Below are positions 1 to 8,351 of a stretch of DNA of 64,000 bases, in pieces. The notes under the pieces were generated by a model that ran no database searches, had not been told where the DNA came from, and saw only the letters and a program-made list of their open reading frames with translations. The stretch is from Planomonospora sp. ID67723 (GTDB taxonomy: Bacteria; Actinomycetota; Actinomycetes; Streptosporangiales; Streptosporangiaceae): the NCBI RefSeq assembly GCF_015711605.1, contig NZ_JABTEZ010000001.1, positions 2,446,001 to 2,510,000 on the forward strand. Direction: 5' to 3'. The first letter of the stretch is position 1, and every line of letters begins with the position of its first letter. The position numbers were made by a program, and so were the translations under genes.

Positions 1-751
1 CCGACGCGATGGGCTGTGGCTCGGCGAGCAGCCTGGCCACGCCGGCCCCGGCGGCCAGGACCGCGAGCAGCGCGGCGGCCAGGACGAGTGCCTGGCGCGT
101 CACGACCGCGGCCCAGCCCAGCAGCAGCGCGGCGCTGACGCTCACCAGCCAGAGCGTCTGGTCGGTGAAGGCCGCCGAGCTCAGACCCTGGAACAGGTCG
201 TACGGCTCCCGCGTGGCGGGCACGAGCCGGTCGGTCCAGGCCGACCTGCCGGCGAGCCAGCTGAACAGCGCGTAGCAGCCGAGGCCGGCGAGGGCCGGAG
301 TGATCGTCCAGGGCAGCAGCCAGCCCGTCACCCAGCCGATGGTGACGTACAGCGCCAGCCCTGCCACGCTCATGATCAGTCCGCTGGGCAGCAGCCGCCC
401 CGCCTGCTCGGTGAGCATCGTCCTGACCGCCAGGACCAGTACGGTGGCGGTGAAGGAGCCCATGACGACCACGAGGATCGCCAGCGGCGCGCGTACCGCC
501 TGCCAGGTGGTCAGGGCCCTGCTGCCGGTCCCGCGCCGCCTGCGGACCGCCACCCAGGCGGCGAACGCGGCGGCCACCGGTCCGGTGAGCCGGAGCGAGC
601 CGATGAGCGCGACGACGATGTTCTCCCACGCGCTGACGCCTGGGATGAGGACGCTCCACGCAGTGACCACACCGAGCACGAGCAGGACGGCGACCGCCAC
701 CAACGCGCTCTGCTGGAGTTCCTCGCGTGAAACGCCCCTGTGATCACGCAC
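1..751 (-). CDS. Multi-pass membrane protein, C-terminus beyond the window
   Basis: The minus-strand frame stays open from a GTG at 751 to the left edge, giving about 250 codons with no stop. The translation starts VRDHRGVSREELQQ and then has at least six hydrophobic stretches, for example LVAVAVLLVLGVVTAW near residue 18 and AILVVVMGSFTATVLVLAV near residue 92, so it is an integral membrane protein. I recognise no family motif. The GTG was chosen because the hydrophobic pattern begins shortly after it. No clear Shine-Dalgarno sequence precedes it, so the start is uncertain. It is divergent from the MarR-type gene at 1078, which could control it. Function unknown. Confidence 0.7.
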   Translation of the reverse strand, partial: MRDHRGVSREELQQSALVAVAVLLVLGVVTAWSVLIPGVSAWENIVVALIGSLRLTGPVAAAFAAWVAVRRRRGTGSRALTTWQAVRAPLAILVVVMGSFTATVLVLAVRTMLTEQAGRLLPSGLIMSVAGLALYVTIGWVTGWLLPWTITPALAGLGCYALFSWLAGRSAWTDRLVPATREPYDLFQGLSSAAFTDQTLWLVSVSAALLLGWAAVVTRQALVLAAALLAVLAAGAGVARLLAEPQPIAS

Positions 752-1077
752 CGTGGGGCGTGGGCCGGGCCCACGCCGCGTCGGCCGGGCGGAAGGCCGA
801 GCCGAGATCGGTATGGCATCCGAACGTGTTTGGACTGTCGTTCATCAAGCACCCCCCGTGCCGTGAATGTGCGGAGCCGGTCCCCTGGGCATCCGGCCCG
901 GCCCGCTTCCCCCGCAGGCCGGACTGAGTCCGCGTGGCTCTTGGCCACGGCCTCACCATTCGATGTGGGAACCATAACTGAGTGTGACGTTTGATGCCCG
1001 GGTTCTCGGCGAAGCCATCGTTGTGATTGCTGTACGTATACGGATGAAGTGGGACGAGGCCGCGCTACCGTAGCCCT
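752..1077. promoter_or_regulatory. Divergent intergenic region with an inverted repeat
   Basis: This 326-base gap separates the left membrane gene from the MarR gene. It holds a perfect 9-bp inverted repeat, GGCGTGGGC-cgg-GCCCACGCC, at 757-777, just upstream of the membrane gene's start, and an 8-bp palindrome CGTATACG at 1035-1042, about 40 bases upstream of the MarR start. Both are candidate operators by position only. I see no credible gene here. Confidence 0.35.
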
Positions 1078-1080
1078 GTG
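1066..1080 (+). promoter_or_regulatory. Leaderless -10 element for the MarR gene
   Basis: TACCGT at 1066-1071 is followed by six bases and then the GTG start at 1078. No Shine-Dalgarno sequence is present. The geometry places transcription initiation at the start codon, and this decided the start. Confidence 0.5.
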
Positions 1081-1587
1081 GCTACCGGTCAGCTGAACTT
1101 GCCGTTCGACCCCATCGAACGCGCCGCGGACACGTGGCGTGCTCGCTTCGGGCCGTCCTCGGCCATGGCCGCAGTCACCTCGATCATGAGAGCGCATCAG
1201 ATCCTGTTGGCGCAACTGGACACGCTACTCAAACCGCATGACTTGACCTTTGCACGGTACGAGGCGCTGGTTTTGCTCACCTTCAGTAAGACGGGAGCCT
1301 TGCCGCTGTCCAGGATCGGCGAGCGGTTGATGGTGCATCCGACGAGCGTCACGAACACCGTGGACCGCCTGGAGCGGGCCGGGCTGGTCCGGCGGATGCG
1401 CAACCCCCGGGACGGCCGGGGGGTGCTGGCGGAGATCACCGACCGTGGCCGGGAGGTCGTGGAGCAGGCGACCGAGGCGCTGATGGGCGCCGACTTCGCG
1501 ATGGCGATGTACGGCGAGGCCGAGCTGGCGCAGATGTTCGACCTGCTCAGGACCCTCCGCGTGGCCGCGGGCGACTTCAAGGACTGA
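1078..1587 (+). CDS. MarR family transcriptional regulator
   Basis: 169 aa. MarR proteins are dimeric winged-helix DNA-binding proteins, usually repressors released by small ligands. The central part carries the expected pattern: a helix-turn-helix with HPTSVTNTVDRLERAGLVRR around residues 82-101, followed by a wing containing RDGRGVLAEIT. The N-terminal dimerisation helices include HQILLAQLDTLLKPHDL. The length is slightly above the usual 140-160 aa because of a 35-residue N-terminal extension. Its target is not proven. Candidates are its own promoter, the divergent membrane gene, and the acyl-CoA mutase gene behind the palindrome at 1692. Confidence 0.88.
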   Translation: MATGQLNLPFDPIERAADTWRARFGPSSAMAAVTSIMRAHQILLAQLDTLLKPHDLTFARYEALVLLTFSKTGALPLSRIGERLMVHPTSVTNTVDRLERAGLVRRMRNPRDGRGVLAEITDRGREVVEQATEALMGADFAMAMYGEAELAQMFDLLRTLRVAAGDFKD

Positions 1588-1691
1588 GGGATCCCGGGCC
1601 GGCGCCCGGCCGCTCCCTCCCCGGGCGAGCCGTGACGGCGTGTCGCGGTCCCGGGCCGGGGCAGGAACGCCCCCCGGGAGCCCTGGCCAAG

Positions 1692-1715
1692 AAATACTAG
1701 GACGTCCTAGTATTT
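1692..1715. promoter_or_regulatory. Perfect 24-bp palindromic operator with embedded -10
   Basis: A perfect palindrome of 24 bp has half-site AAATACTAGGAC and its exact mirror, and is AT-rich against a GC-rich background. It contains TAGTAT (1708-1713), a good -10 hexamer for the mutase gene starting at 1751, so a bound protein would block the promoter. The cognate regulator is unknown. The MarR gene immediately upstream is one candidate. Confidence 0.75.
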
Positions 1716-1750
1716 TTCCGAGGCCACAAGCCGGACGAATGGAGCAGGCG

Positions 1751-3418
1751 ATGAACGCCGAGGAGATCGAGGCGGGACGGGCACGCTGGCAGGCGCGGTT
1801 CGACAGGGCCGCCAAGCGCGAGTCCGAGTTCCGGACCCTCTCCGGACTGGAGGTGGAGCCGGTCTACGGGCCCTCCGGGGACGACCCGCGGTTCGAGCGC
1901 ATCGGCTGGCCCGGGGAGTTCCCCTTCACCCGGGGCCTGCACCCCACCGGTTACCGGGGCAAGGCCTGGACCATCCGGCAGTTCGCCGGGTTCGGCAACG
2001 CCAAGCAGACCAACGAGCGTTACAAGATGATCCTGGGCGCGGGCGGCGGCGGGCTGAGCGTGGCCTTCGACATGCCGACCCTGATGGGCCGCGACTCCGA
2101 CGACCCGCGCTCCCTCGGAGAGGTCGGTCACTGCGGGGTGGCGATCGACTCCGCGCTCGACATGGATCTGCTGTTCGACGGCATCCCGCTGGGCGACATC
2201 ACCACCTCGATGACGATCAGCGGGCCGGCCGTCCCGATCTTCTGCATGTACGTCGTCGCCGCCGAGCGGCAGGGCGTCCCGGTGGGCCGGCTCAACGGCA
2301 CGCTCCAGACCGACATCTTCAAGGAGTACATCGCGCAGAAGGAGTGGCTGTTCGCCCCCGAGCCGCACCTGCGGCTGATCGGCGACCTGATGGAGTTCTG
2401 CGCCGCCGAGATCCCGGCCTACAAGCCCCTCAGCGTCTCGGGCTACCACATCCGCGAGGCCGGCTCCACGGCCGCGCAGGAGCTGGCCTTCACCCTGGCC
2501 GACGGGTTCGGCTACGTGGAGCTGGGCCTGTCCCGGGGACTCGACATCGACGTCTTCGCCCCCGGGCTGTCGTTCTTCTTCGACGCGCACATCGACTTCT
2601 TCGAGGAGATCGCCAAGTTCCGGGCGGCCCGGCGGATCTGGGCCCGGTGGCTGCGCGACGTCTACGGAGCCAAGACCGACAAGGCCCAGTGGCTGCGCTT
2701 CCACACCCAGACGGCCGGGGTCTCGCTGACCGGACAGCAGCCGTACAACAACGTGGTCCGCACCGCGGTCGAGGCGCTCGCGGCCGTGCTGGGCGGGACC
2801 AACTCGCTGCACACCAACGCGCTGGACGAGGTCCTCGCGCTGCCCACGGAGAAGGCGGCCGAGATCGCGCTGCGCACCCAGCAGGTGATCATGGAGGAGA
2901 CCGAGGTCGTCAACGTGGCCGACCCGCTCGGCGGCTCCTGGTACGTCGAGGCGCTGACCGACCGCATCGAGGCGGAGGCGGAAGCGATCTTCGCCAAGAT
3001 CAGGGAGATGGGCTCCGACGGCTCGATGACCTCCGGGATCCTGCGCGGGATCGAGGACGGCTGGTTCATGTCGGAGATCGCCGAGGCGGCCTTCGACTAC
3101 CAGCGCAAGCTGGAGAAGGGCGAGAAGCGGATCGTCGGGGTGAACTGCCACACGGCCTCCATCGACGAACCCCTGGAGATCCTGCGGGTGAGCCACGAGG
3201 TCGAGCGGGAGCAGAACCGCGTCCTGGCCGATCGCCGCGCGGCCCGTGACCAGGCGGCCGTGGACGCCTCCCTGTCCGCCCTGGTCCAGGTCGCCCGGGG
3301 CGAGGGCAACATGATCCCCACGATGCTCGACGCGGTCCGTGCCGAGGCCACGCTGGGCGAGATCTGCGACGCCCTGCGCGGAGTGTGGGGTGTCTACACC
3401 GAGCCCGCCCGCTTCTGA
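1751..3418 (+). CDS. Acyl-CoA mutase large subunit (methylmalonyl-/isobutyryl-CoA mutase family)
   Basis: 555 aa from the ATG preceded by GGAG at 1741-1744 with six-base spacing. The frame continues upstream, but that part is intergenic. The protein is the TIM-barrel substrate-binding half of an adenosylcobalamin-dependent carbon-skeleton mutase: TIRQFAGFG near residue 75, [18 protein letters not shown] near residue 100, and [18 protein letters not shown] further on. Phe78 replaces the Tyr of true methylmalonyl-CoA mutases (RQYAGF), which resembles isobutyryl-CoA-type enzymes. There is no C-terminal B12-binding domain, so it needs a separate small subunit, which is not in this window. Exact substrate unresolved. 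Confidence 0.85.
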   Translation: MNAEEIEAGRARWQARFDRAAKRESEFRTLSGLEVEPVYGPSGDDPRFERIGWPGEFPFTRGLHPTGYRGKAWTIRQFAGFGNAKQTNERYKMILGAGGGGLSVAFDMPTLMGRDSDDPRSLGEVGHCGVAIDSALDMDLLFDGIPLGDITTSMTISGPAVPIFCMYVVAAERQGVPVGRLNGTLQTDIFKEYIAQKEWLFAPEPHLRLIGDLMEFCAAEIPAYKPLSVSGYHIREAGSTAAQELAFTLADGFGYVELGLSRGLDIDVFAPGLSFFFDAHIDFFEEIAKFRAARRIWARWLRDVYGAKTDKAQWLRFHTQTAGVSLTGQQPYNNVVRTAVEALAAVLGGTNSLHTNALDEVLALPTEKAAEIALRTQQVIMEETEVVNVADPLGGSWYVEALTDRIEAEAEAIFAKIREMGSDGSMTSGILRGIEDGWFMSEIAEAAFDYQRKLEKGEKRIVGVNCHTASIDEPLEILRVSHEVEREQNRVLADRRAARDQAAVDASLSALVQVARGEGNMIPTMLDAVRAEATLGEICDALRGVWGVYTEPARF

Positions 3419-3724
3419 TGGTGCGATGGGCCGCGGTGCGCACGGCCGGCTCGGGGCTGTGTTCATGGCGACGCGGGCGCGTCGCGGCTCGGGGGCCGGT
3501 AACCGGCTCCCGCCCTCGTCACGTCCTCGCTTCGCTGCGGGCGTTCCTCGGTTGGTTCACCGGCGCCCCCGAGCAGGTGTGGGCGTTCCTGAGGCGGTTC
3601 ACCGGCGCCCCCGAGCGGGCTGCGGGCGTTCCTCCGCTGGTTAAGCGCTACCTCGCGGGTCCACGGTGGAGGCCCCGAGGTGCCGTGGACCGTGACGGGT
3701 CTGTGATGCGGCAGGATTGGAGCC
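3419..3724. repeat. Intergenic tandem repeat, about 43 bp, and a hairpin
   Basis: This 306-base gap between the mutase and YbbN-like genes contains an imperfect tandem repeat with a 42-43 base period. GCGTTCCT starts units at 3541, 3583 and 3627, and GGTTCACCGGCGCCCCCGAG occurs at about 3554 and 3597. Downstream is a 9-bp inverted repeat, GGTCCACGG (3658-3666) and CCGTGGACC (3683-3691). The stretch TCGCTTCGCT near 3530 is the reverse of the SERSER-coding repeat found at 13776. I see no supported gene. Confidence 0.55.
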
Positions 3725-3727
3725 ATG
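3712..3727 (+). promoter_or_regulatory. Leaderless-type -10 for the YbbN-like gene
   Basis: CAGGAT at 3712-3717 lies seven bases before the ATG at 3725. The GGAG inside the spacer is too close to serve as a normal ribosome binding site, so a leaderless start is the simpler reading. Confidence 0.4.
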
Positions 3728-4657
3728 AGCCCAGCGGACTTCACTCGACCCGGATCGCTCTACGGCGCCGTGGACCTCGGCGCGCGCAAGCAGGCGCTGG
3801 AGGCGCAGGCACGGCGGGAGAGCGTCGCGCAGCAGGCCGGAGGCGTTCCGGCGCAGGTCATCGATGTCGACGACGCCACTTTTGCGACCGAGGTCGTCGA
3901 GCGCTCCATGAACAGCCTGGTGCTGCTCGAACTCACGGTCACCCGTGCCGAGCAGGCCAGGCAGTACAGCCTGCTGCTGGAGAAGCTGGCCTCGGAGAAC
4001 GCGGGCCGGTGGACACTGGCCCGGGTGGACGTCGAGGTCAGCCAGCAGATCGCCCAGGCGCTCCGGGTGCAGAACGTGCCCGCCTTGTACGCCATTTTCC
4101 AGGGCCAGCCGGTCGCGGTGGTGCCCGGCATCGCCACCGAGCCGCAGTTGCGTGACTGGCTGTCCCAGCTGATGGAGGCCCTGGCCCAGTATCTGCCGCC
4201 GCCCTCGGAGGACGCCGAGGCGGAGGGACGGCCGGAGGAGCTCCCGGTGGACCCGGACATCCTCGCGGCCGAGCGCGCCGTCGACGCCGGTGACCTCGAC
4301 GCCGCCGCTGCCGCCTACCAGAGGTTGCTGGCACGCTCGCCCAAGGACGAGGACGCCAGGCTCGGCTTGGCGGGGCTCGGCCTGATCCGGCGGACCCAGG
4401 ATGTCGACCCCGCGGATGTGGAGCGCCGCCTGGGCGATCCCGCCGACCTCGAGGCGCAGCTCCTGGCGGCCGACTTCGAGATGCTCTCCGGCGAGGTGGA
4501 CGCCGCCTTCGACCGCCTCGTCGGGGTGGTGCGCCGGACCGCGGGCGAGGACCGCGACCGGGTGCGGGTGCACCTGCTCGGCCTGTTCGAGACGCTCCCG
4601 GCGGACGACCCGTCCGTCGCCAAGGCCCGCAGGAACCTCGCCTCCGCCCTGTTCTGA
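3725..4657 (+). CDS. YbbN-like co-chaperone: thioredoxin fold plus TPR
   Basis: 310 aa. Residues 40-140 form a thioredoxin-like domain. The active-site position reads LTVTRAEQAR instead of WCGPC, so it lacks redox cysteines, while NVPALYAIFQGQPV retains the cis-proline region. Residues 165-310 form tetratricopeptide-type helices, for example LDAAAAAYQRLLARSPKDEDARLGLAGL. This is the architecture of YbbN/CnoX, a chaperone-linked holdase in E. coli. A chaperone role here is inferred from architecture. It lies in a run of plus-strand genes whose functions appear unrelated. Confidence 0.82.
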   Translation: MSPADFTRPGSLYGAVDLGARKQALEAQARRESVAQQAGGVPAQVIDVDDATFATEVVERSMNSLVLLELTVTRAEQARQYSLLLEKLASENAGRWTLARVDVEVSQQIAQALRVQNVPALYAIFQGQPVAVVPGIATEPQLRDWLSQLMEALAQYLPPPSEDAEAEGRPEELPVDPDILAAERAVDAGDLDAAAAAYQRLLARSPKDEDARLGLAGLGLIRRTQDVDPADVERRLGDPADLEAQLLAADFEMLSGEVDAAFDRLVGVVRRTAGEDRDRVRVHLLGLFETLPADDPSVAKARRNLASALF

Positions 4658-4720
4658 GTTTTCACGCGGTCGCGGGACAAAGGTGTCGTACGGGCGTGCC
4701 TTCGCGGGAATGAAGAAGAT

Positions 4721-5350
4721 ATGCGGGTCGTCACCATCTCCGCGACGTACGGCACCGCCGGCAGCGTGATCGGTCCCGCGGTGGCCGAGCGTCTCGGCGT
4801 GCCCTTCGTGGACCGGGCGATTCCCGGTGCGGTGGCCGAGGAGCTCGGCTGCACGCTGGAGGAGGCGCTCGCCCATGACGACCGCTCCGAGCACGGGCTC
4901 GGCTGGCTGCTGTCGGGGGCCGTACGGCTCCCGACAGCCACGTTCGGCGGCGTGGACGTCTACCTCCCGGGCTCCATGCCCCTGCCCCCGGAGGACTTCG
5001 TCACCCACACCGAAGGGGTGGTCAGGCAGATCGCGCTGGAGCAGGGCGGAGTGATCCTCGGCCGCGCCGGGGCACTGGTCCTGGCCGACCACCCCGGCGC
5101 CCTGCACGTGCGGCTGGACGCTCCGCAGAGCCGGCGGATCCTGCGGACGGCGGAGGCCGGTGGGCTGGACGCCCGGCAGGCGCGCAGACTGGTGGAGGAC
5201 AACGACCGGGCGCGCGCCGCCTACGTCCGCCACTTCTACCGGGCGGACCCCTCCTCGCCGGTCCTGTACCACATGGTCCTGGACAGCACGAGCATCCCCG
5301 TGGACGCCTGCGTGGAGCTGATCGTGACCGCATCGACAGCTCTCTGCTGA
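4721..5350 (+). CDS. Cytidylate kinase-like family protein
   Basis: 209 aa. The N-terminus MRVVTISATYGTAGSVIGPAVAERLG resembles a nucleotide-binding loop of the cytidylate-kinase-like family, with the classic GxGKGT glycine/lysine pattern degenerate (TYGTAGSVIG). GGVILGRAGALVLADHPGA and the region LDAPQSRRILR are typical of the family's kinase core. It probably binds a nucleotide. Whether it phosphorylates CMP is doubtful, since actinomycetes carry a separate cmk. The gene is 63 bases after the YbbN-like gene. Confidence 0.72.
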   Translation: MRVVTISATYGTAGSVIGPAVAERLGVPFVDRAIPGAVAEELGCTLEEALAHDDRSEHGLGWLLSGAVRLPTATFGGVDVYLPGSMPLPPEDFVTHTEGVVRQIALEQGGVILGRAGALVLADHPGALHVRLDAPQSRRILRTAEAGGLDARQARRLVEDNDRARAAYVRHFYRADPSSPVLYHMVLDSTSIPVDACVELIVTASTALC

Positions 5351-5417
5351 CGCTCCCCGGCGCGGACACCCGTCCGGGAGTGGCACGATGGAGGGATCCC
5401 GAACCTGGTCAGTCGCA

Positions 5418-5433
5418 AAGGAGCAGATTGACT

Positions 5434-5436
<3 letters not shown>
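5418..5436 (+). promoter_or_regulatory. Ribosome binding site deciding the malic enzyme start
   Basis: AAGGAG at 5418-5423 sits ten bases before a GTG at 5434 and four bases before an in-frame TTG at 5428. The GTG is preferred. The frame also extends upstream to 5380 without a ribosome binding site. Confidence 0.55.
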
Positions 5437-6846
<1,410 letters not shown>

Positions 6847-6944
6847 CACTCCGTTTCATCGCTTTCCGTGAGAAACCGCGCGCTGGTCGCAGGTTCGGGA
6901 ATGCGAGATGGGGGGTGGGGCGGCGCAACGGGGGCTCCACCCTT

Positions 6945-6959
6945 CATGATGGAGGGATG
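6945..6959 (+). promoter_or_regulatory. Leaderless-type -10 for yqgE
   Basis: CATGAT at 6945-6950 is followed by six bases (ggaggg) and the ATG at 6957. The purine run touches the start codon, too close to act as a Shine-Dalgarno sequence, so the element is read as a leaderless promoter. Confidence 0.4.
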
Positions 6960-7535
6960 GCGGAGGCGATCTATGTTGGCGGGCTGCTGGTTGCCACACC
7001 GAAGCTCGACGATCCCAACTTCCGGCGTTGCGTGGTCCTGATCCTCGAGCACGATCTCGACGGGGGGACTCTCGGGGTGGTGCTCAACCGGCCGAGTGAC
7101 ATCTCGGTGATCCAGGTGCTGCCCACCTGGGACGCCCTGGTCACCGGCCCGCCCGTGCTGTTCCAGGGCGGGCCGGTCCAGACCGACAGCGCGCTGGCGC
7201 TGGCCGCGGTTCCCAGCGGGCAGGAGCCCCTGGGCTGGCGGCGACTGCACACCGGCACCTCCGCGGTCTCCCGGCTGGGCACCGTCGACCTCGACGCCCC
7301 GCCGGAGATCCTCGCCGGAGAGATCGCCCAGATGCGGATCTTCGCCGGCTACGCGGGATGGACCGCGGGGCAGCTGGAGGCCGAGATCGGCGAGGGCGCC
7401 TGGTACGTGGTGGACGCCGAGCCCGGCGACACCTTCCACGACGATCCCGAGTCCCTGTGGCGCGCGGTGCTCCGCCGCCAGCGCGGCGAGCTCGCCTACG
7501 TGGCGACCTGCCCCGACGACCCCTCGATGAACTGA
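6957..7535 (+). CDS. YqgE/AlgH family protein
   Basis: 192 aa. The family signature is clear from the N-terminus: GGLLVATPKLDDPNFRRCVV, then LEHDLDGGTLGVVLNRPS, LFQGGPVQ, RIFAGYAGWTAGQLEAEI, and a C-terminal DDPESLWRAVLRRQ. This UPF0301 family is widespread in bacteria but biochemically uncharacterised, so no reaction is assigned. The length is normal. It is convergent with the TetR gene at 7573. Confidence 0.9.
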   Translation: MAEAIYVGGLLVATPKLDDPNFRRCVVLILEHDLDGGTLGVVLNRPSDISVIQVLPTWDALVTGPPVLFQGGPVQTDSALALAAVPSGQEPLGWRRLHTGTSAVSRLGTVDLDAPPEILAGEIAQMRIFAGYAGWTAGQLEAEIGEGAWYVVDAEPGDTFHDDPESLWRAVLRRQRGELAYVATCPDDPSMN

Positions 7536-7572
7536 CCCCGCGACGCGTCAGCGTCGCCGTCAGCACCGCCCA

Positions 7573-8199
7573 TCACCGCAGCCGGTCCCATCCTGGGCGC
7601 AGGGATCGTTCGGCCAGGGCGAGGATCTGCTCCAGGCGTTCGCCGAAGGCGGGCAGGTCCTGGGCGCTCTGGGGGTGGCAGGACTCGAACCCCACCCGGG
7701 CCACGGCGGTGAACAGGGAGACGGCGAAGTGGGGCAGGAGGTCGTCGGGGGAGGTGCCCTCGCGCCGGGCGACCTCGGCGATCAGCCGCTGCTCGTTCTC
7801 CATCATCCGGCGGACGCTCCCGGCGAAGAGCGCGGGGGTGCTCTCGACCAGCTCGCGAGCCTTGAGGAACCTCCTGGTCTCGGCCAGGTCCCCCTCCTGC
7901 AGTTCGGTGACGACCGCGCGCATGGCGTTGCTGAGCGCGACGAAGGGCGGTTCCTCGGCGGGACGGGCCGCCAGTTCCCTAAGCAGCACCTCCTGCCCGT
8001 CGACGGGGAGGGAGAGCGCGACGTCGTCCTTGGTGGCGAAGTAGCGGAAGAACGTGCGGGGTGAGACGTCCGCGGCGGCCGCGATCTGGTCGACGGTGGT
8101 GGCCTCGTAACCCTGGACGGCGAACAGGTCGAGGGCGGCGTCGATCAGCGCCAGGCGTGTCCTCTGTTTTTTGCGCTCCCGCAGGCCGGGCTGACTCAT
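7573..8199 (-). CDS. TetR family repressor
   Basis: 208 aa from the ATG at 8199, chosen because GGAGG on the minus strand lies about nine bases upstream. An in-frame GTG at 8208 overlaps that site. The N-terminal DNA-binding domain is typical: TRLALIDAALDLFAVQGYEATTVDQIAAAADVSPRTFFRYFATKDDV. The remaining helices form the ligand-binding and dimerisation domain. It is divergent from a DHA2 drug-efflux gene, the classic arrangement for a repressor of that pump and of itself. Confidence 0.92.
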   Translation of the reverse strand: MSQPGLRERKKQRTRLALIDAALDLFAVQGYEATTVDQIAAAADVSPRTFFRYFATKDDVALSLPVDGQEVLLRELAARPAEEPPFVALSNAMRAVVTELQEGDLAETRRFLKARELVESTPALFAGSVRRMMENEQRLIAEVARREGTSPDDLLPHFAVSLFTAVARVGFESCHPQSAQDLPAFGERLEQILALAERSLRPGWDRLR

Positions 8200-8267
8200 G
8201 GTCGTCACCTCCTCGCAACATAGGATTCACAGTCTGCCACAAGTCATGGACTGCCTCATAAAACGAT

Positions 8268-8303
8268 TTGTCATCTGTCACCGTCTGACATAAATTACCC
8301 GAG
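8268..8303 (+). promoter_or_regulatory. Promoter of the DHA2 efflux gene
   Basis: TTGTCA at 8268-8273 and TAAATT at 8291-8296 are separated by exactly 17 bases, a good housekeeping-sigma promoter. Transcription would start near 8303, about 49 bases before the ATG at 8352. Confidence 0.7.
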
Positions 8304-8306
8304 CTG

Positions 8307-8325
8307 ACGTCCCAAGGTGGGACGT
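8307..8325. promoter_or_regulatory. Inverted-repeat operator for the TetR regulator
   Basis: ACGTCCCA-agg-TGGGACGT is a perfect 8-bp inverted repeat with a 3-base centre, immediately downstream of the predicted start point of the efflux gene. Size, symmetry and position suit a TetR-family dimer. That the neighbouring TetR binds it is inferred. Confidence 0.65.
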
Positions 8326-8351
8326 ATCGGACCAACGAGGGGGACCCTTCC

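Noticed and set aside
751..1215. Minus-strand ORF spanning the MarR promoter (511-1215)
   Set aside because: Overlaps the MarR gene antisense and runs through the left membrane gene out of frame with its hydrophobic translation.
1697..3466. 589-aa minus-strand ORF opposite the mutase gene
   Set aside because: Low-complexity translation that mirrors the GC-rich codon pattern. The plus-strand frame has clear family motifs.
3541..3640. Short CRISPR array
   Set aside because: Repeats are imperfect and contiguous, without unique spacers or cas genes.
3641..5386. 581-aa minus-strand ORF opposite the YbbN-like and kinase-like genes
   Set aside because: Antisense shadow. Both plus-strand genes have recognisable folds.
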